In this document: one piece after another, positions 60,595 through 64,000 of the stretch
Layout of the letters: the number at the start of each line of letters is the position of its first letter
Numbering within the stretch: position 1 is the stretch's first letter
Assembly (NCBI GenBank): GCA_003344405.1
Contig: NOWV01000147.1
Coordinates: 124,001-188,000, forward strand
Length of the DNA: 64,000 bases
Direction: 5' to 3'
DNA from: Trichoplax sp. H2
Lineage: Eukaryota > Placozoa > Uniplacotomia > Trichoplacea
Made by a program: the position numbers and the translations under genes
The notes under the pieces: generated by a model
Told to the model about the DNA's origin: nothing
Seen by the model: only the letters and a program-made list of their open reading frames with translations
Database searches by the model: none

Positions 60595-62661
60595 ATGGAT
60601 TTGATACAACATGCCTTTGAAACACGACTTAGCACTTCTGCTACAACAGACATCCAAAAGATACTCCAACTCGACAGTGGATCGGACTATCAGGACACGG
60701 AAAGTATGTTTGCATTGATTGGTGATAAATTGATGGAACTGGTATTATCTGCAATGGTATATGATTACGGATCCAAATTATCCTACTCTGATCAAAGTTC
60801 TATAGTCAATGCTTTGGCCAATGATCGAATCGTATTTCAACAACTATTCGATGCGATCGGTTCAACAACAATCATCCACCAGTTCAATCCTAATTGGGAT
60901 GGTCAAGGGCTTACCAATTCAATATTAAGCCGAAAGTTAAAGGCCTTTGTGGGTGTCTTAGTCATGCATGGCAGCTGGGATACTCTTGCACGTTGTATTA
61001 AAAAGCACTTGCTCAATTATGTTACCACACACATTGATGGTCGTGTTGATAGCAGCAAATCCAGGAATGCATCAGCAAAAGAAAATGAAAGTAATTTTCA
61101 TATCCACAAAAGATTCATACAAAATCCCATCACGCACCATTTCGATACTGAAGGAGGGAAACATAGCCAAGAATTGAAAGATCCTCTTGTAACGACGACG
61201 ACGACGGATACCGCTGACGAAAGCCTACCATCATCCTTTGAAGCTGCACGCAAAATGCAACTTTTACAAAATGAAATGATGCAAAAATCTCAAGAGCGAG
61301 AATACCAATCACCTAAACGTGATAACTTGAGCAGTCCAGGTGAGCTTGACTATGTATTAATCTGTCCATCGACATCAATAATCGCAACACATTTAGCCAA
61401 GGGTACAGTACATCGGTGACGTAGATTGTGTTCAGTAGATCTAGCCAAAGAGAAAGCATCTAACTAGGATATATGTATATTCATATTGATACTTCTAGGC
61501 AATGTATCTTTCAATAATCCACGTAGCGCAGTAACACCAAAAGAACAACGCGTATTTTCCGCTATTAGTGGATCAACTTGTACCCTGCTACAATTTAAAC
61601 AGTACGTCGCCCACCTGCCAGACATCAATGCTAGGAATAGCGGTAAAGTAGGTGATACACCGTTAATGTTACTCCTTCGAAAGACTCACTTACGAAGTGA
61701 CGACGAAATACCGAAAATTGAAGTCCTTTTAAGACTTGGTGCTTCTTGGACTGCAACAAACAATCAGGGTGCATCTGCAAATATAATCGCTCGCAAACAT
61801 GATAGTGCTGTCATCGATAGATTAAGGAAGATTCAACCTGTTGATATAGATGAAAGAGTGCCATTAAGCGAACCGCTGGAAAATTACTCTGTATCACCAG
61901 AGATGCAAAAGGTATTTTCAGCAGTGAGTGGAGATACTTATTCGCTACCTCAGTTTGAAGAAGCTGTGAATAATGTACCAAACATTAACTGTAGAAATTC
62001 TGGTAAAAAAGGTGATACAGCACTCATGATGTTATTACGAAAAGACGTACTAAAATTAGAAACAGATATTCCGAAAATTAAAATTTTACTAAGCTATGAT
62101 GCTTCTTGGACAGCCACCAACAATAGAGGTGAGACTGCAATGCAGCTTGCTACAAAGCATCCATCAAACGTTCTAGATATGATTAAATTCCCGGCAAATT
62201 CAGCTAATTCCACATCAAGTAATCCAGAACAAGTAAGCACTCCAGTATCCGAAAGAGAACCAGGTCAATCGCGTGGTGTATCAAGTCAAAAATCTGAAAC
62301 TCCAAATTATTCCACTAACGCAAGTATTAATTACAGTCCACCACTTAGGCATGTTGGCCTTAGGGAACGGAAAGTAATCGATGCGATCAAGAATAGAAAC
62401 TCCTCCATAGGCGAATTACGACGGGTAATATCTAGAGTTGAAAATTTGAATTTTTGTGATAATAGCGAAGTTGGAGACCCTCCTTTGATGTTGCTTTTGC
62501 GTCAAAAAGATTTAAATCTGTCGACCGATGTATCAAAATTTGAACTTCTCAGAAATTTTGGTGCTTCATTGGATTACCGAAATAATCGTAACCAATCCGC
62601 TAGGGATTTGATTTCTTCACTTGATAAAAACTTTTTCCTTAAAATCCAAAAATTTTGTTAA
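60595..62661 (+). CDS. RNase III-like (probably inactive) domain fused to three ankyrin-like repeats
   Basis: Two exons, 60595-61339 (phase 1) and 61499-62661, joined SSP|GNVSF; 635 residues. Residues ~1-140 resemble an RNase III fold: FALIGDKLMELVLSAMVYDY aligns with the LEFLGDAVL signature, LSYSDQSSIVNALANDRIVF with the following helix pair, and SRKLKAFVGVLVMHGSW with the DxxEALIGAIYLDGG region. Of the four metal-binding acids only D44 remains; the others read S37/A40, R113 and K116, so cleavage activity is unlikely. A charged linker (~150-250) follows. Three ~110-residue repeats come next (starts near QRVFSAISG, QKVFSAVSG, RKVIDAIKN), each with DINARNSGKVGDTPLMLLL and a second ankyrin-like hairpin (LLRLGASWTATNNQG). 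No dsRNA-binding domain. Function unknown; a binding or scaffold role is inferred. Confidence 0.6.
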
Positions 62662-64000
62662 AAGTTTCTCACTGTTATCGTTTCTTCCAATTGTTAAAAT
62701 AGTATAGAGTTGAGTGACCAAGTCATATCCAGAAATGATCTATATTTTTATTCAGGAATGATTCGCTCAATATGTACTTAGACCAATCATGATTACTAGC
62801 GATTGTAACGTTTTGAACAGTTTAAATTGATCAGCAATATTGTACAGTGTGCACATCTTTGACCTTGCTTGAAACTGCCTCTAGTTCACATGGATTGGTT
62901 CCTTATTTACACTTGACCACACCAGTCTGAATTGCATGTAGGCTATGAAGAAAATATTTTATTGTAAAAGTTTTAATAGGAAGTTCCAAGGGCGTCGTTG
63001 GCACTTATTATTTATTCAATATCAATCGTTTGTTACATAAAAGCGATCATGATGCTTGTATTTTGTTTTATCGCAATATACACAAAAATCGACTTAATTC
63101 TATTTATTCAGAAATAATATTATGTAACGGTTATGATATGCCAGCGTAGCCCTATTTATTCATGGACTTTACCAACGAATACAGTAATATCTATTTAAAG
63201 TTTTCGTACTCATATTAAATTGAACGTTCTAACGACAGTTTACTAAAAACTTTAAAACTAGAATTGAAATGTTGTGACTGATAATGACCAGTCTTGTACA
63301 GTGGTGAAAAATAAATACCGATACAACACTATGATAAGAGAGGAATCTCATATTCATCTTTGTTAAACTTCGCTTACAATCTTTATCATAACTTGCCTAG
63401 TAGTGTACGTGTAGCTACCGCAAACGAAAGAAATAGTAATAAGTTCAAGCTATATTCAATGTGTTACATATTGTGTATACAATTGTTTCGATTAGGTGAA
63501 AATTCAGTCTGAAAATGAAAACTTCTATATCTATCTTAAGATATTAAAATTACATCATTAATGAAGTTAACAATTACGCAGTCTTGGATAACTCTTTCTA
63601 CCCTGATTTAATTATTATTAAGGTTAGATTAGAAATGTTAATTTCGATATGTATAACCGTGTAATAAAAAAATTTCGTTGTTCGCACACATTAGACTTTG
63701 TCGACTAATAGAGATATTATCTTTAAACGAAGGAAGATAGTTATTGCTTCGTTATACCAGATTAAAGGACATTGAACAACATTTATAATAATATTAAAGG
63801 CTTTCTTATGCAATGATATATTGCAAGCATAAGCTTTAAGAGGGCTAATCCAAATTAGCAATAATCTATTTGTCTAAAAACTATATTTAAAAGTATAAGA
63901 GTATAACATGTTCTTGAAACACCGCAGGTATCAAAAAACATTCTGTACTCGTACAGCTTTATTTTTATCCGTAATAACATCTAGAGCATCTATTATTTTC
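62662..64000. other. 3' flank, no gene seen
   Basis: AT-rich tail of the window with stops in all frames. It includes the likely 3' untranslated region of the RNase III-like/ankyrin gene. No repeat or RNA gene recognised. Confidence 0.45.

Overview
The window reads as nuclear DNA from a compact, AT-rich, early-branching animal genome. It has intron-rich orthologues of deeply conserved animal genes, short introns (often 70-300 bases), and two cilia-associated genes. The combination of a methuselah/secretin-like receptor, a large C2H2 factor and this exon density suggests a placozoan such as Trichoplax. That assignment is inference from gene content. No prokaryotic-style operons, rRNA, tRNA or CRISPR were seen.

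Layout, left to right (+ or - strand): a somatomedin-B-containing 7TM receptor (225-2853, +); a repeat-rich spacer with foldback sequences; a ZCCHC24 orthologue in three exons (5244-6193, +); a 6.8 kb AT-rich gene-free stretch; a single-exon seven-finger C2H2 protein (12987-14945, +); an 11 kb gene-free stretch; the mitochondrial AAA+ ATPase ATAD3 in 17 exons (26183-29713, +); a 20-N assembly gap flanked by a 164-base duplication and LTR-like sequence (30386-31064); a CFAP107-like axonemal protein (31690-33201, -); the ER mannosyltransferase ALG3 in 9 exons (34437-37244, +); a folate-receptor-like domain protein (39263-39726, -); the ubiquitin-like splicing factor UBL5/Hub1 in 4 exons (43489-44608, +); Elongator subunit ELP5 in 9 exons (46430-48933, +); the ciliary p97 adaptor UBXN10 in 2 exons (50328-51124, -); the mRNA-export helicase DDX19 in 9 exons (53968-58003, +); a tandem array that repeatedly copies a splice-acceptor/exon-start module (58760-59575); and a probably catalytically dead RNase III-like domain joined to three ankyrin-like repeats (60595-62661, +).

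Most genes are unrelated housekeeping functions: mitochondrial nucleoid and cristae (ATAD3), N-glycan assembly (ALG3), splicing (UBL5), tRNA wobble modification (ELP5), mRNA export (DDX19) and cilia (CFAP107, UBXN10). There is no sign of a functional cluster.

The least expected signals are: two introns with U12-type (minor spliceosome) signals, one of them AT-AC, in ALG3 and UBL5; a GC-AG intron in DDX19; clusters of GTAC-centred palindromes (TGTACAGTAC-like) lying about 70-500 bases upstream of six gene starts; a higher-order A-B-A-B-B satellite upstream of ELP5; an in-frame TAG separating the signal-peptide exons of the receptor from its body; and the pseudo-RNase III/ankyrin fusion. All gene models were built by hand from splice consensus, phase and family similarity, with no transcript data.
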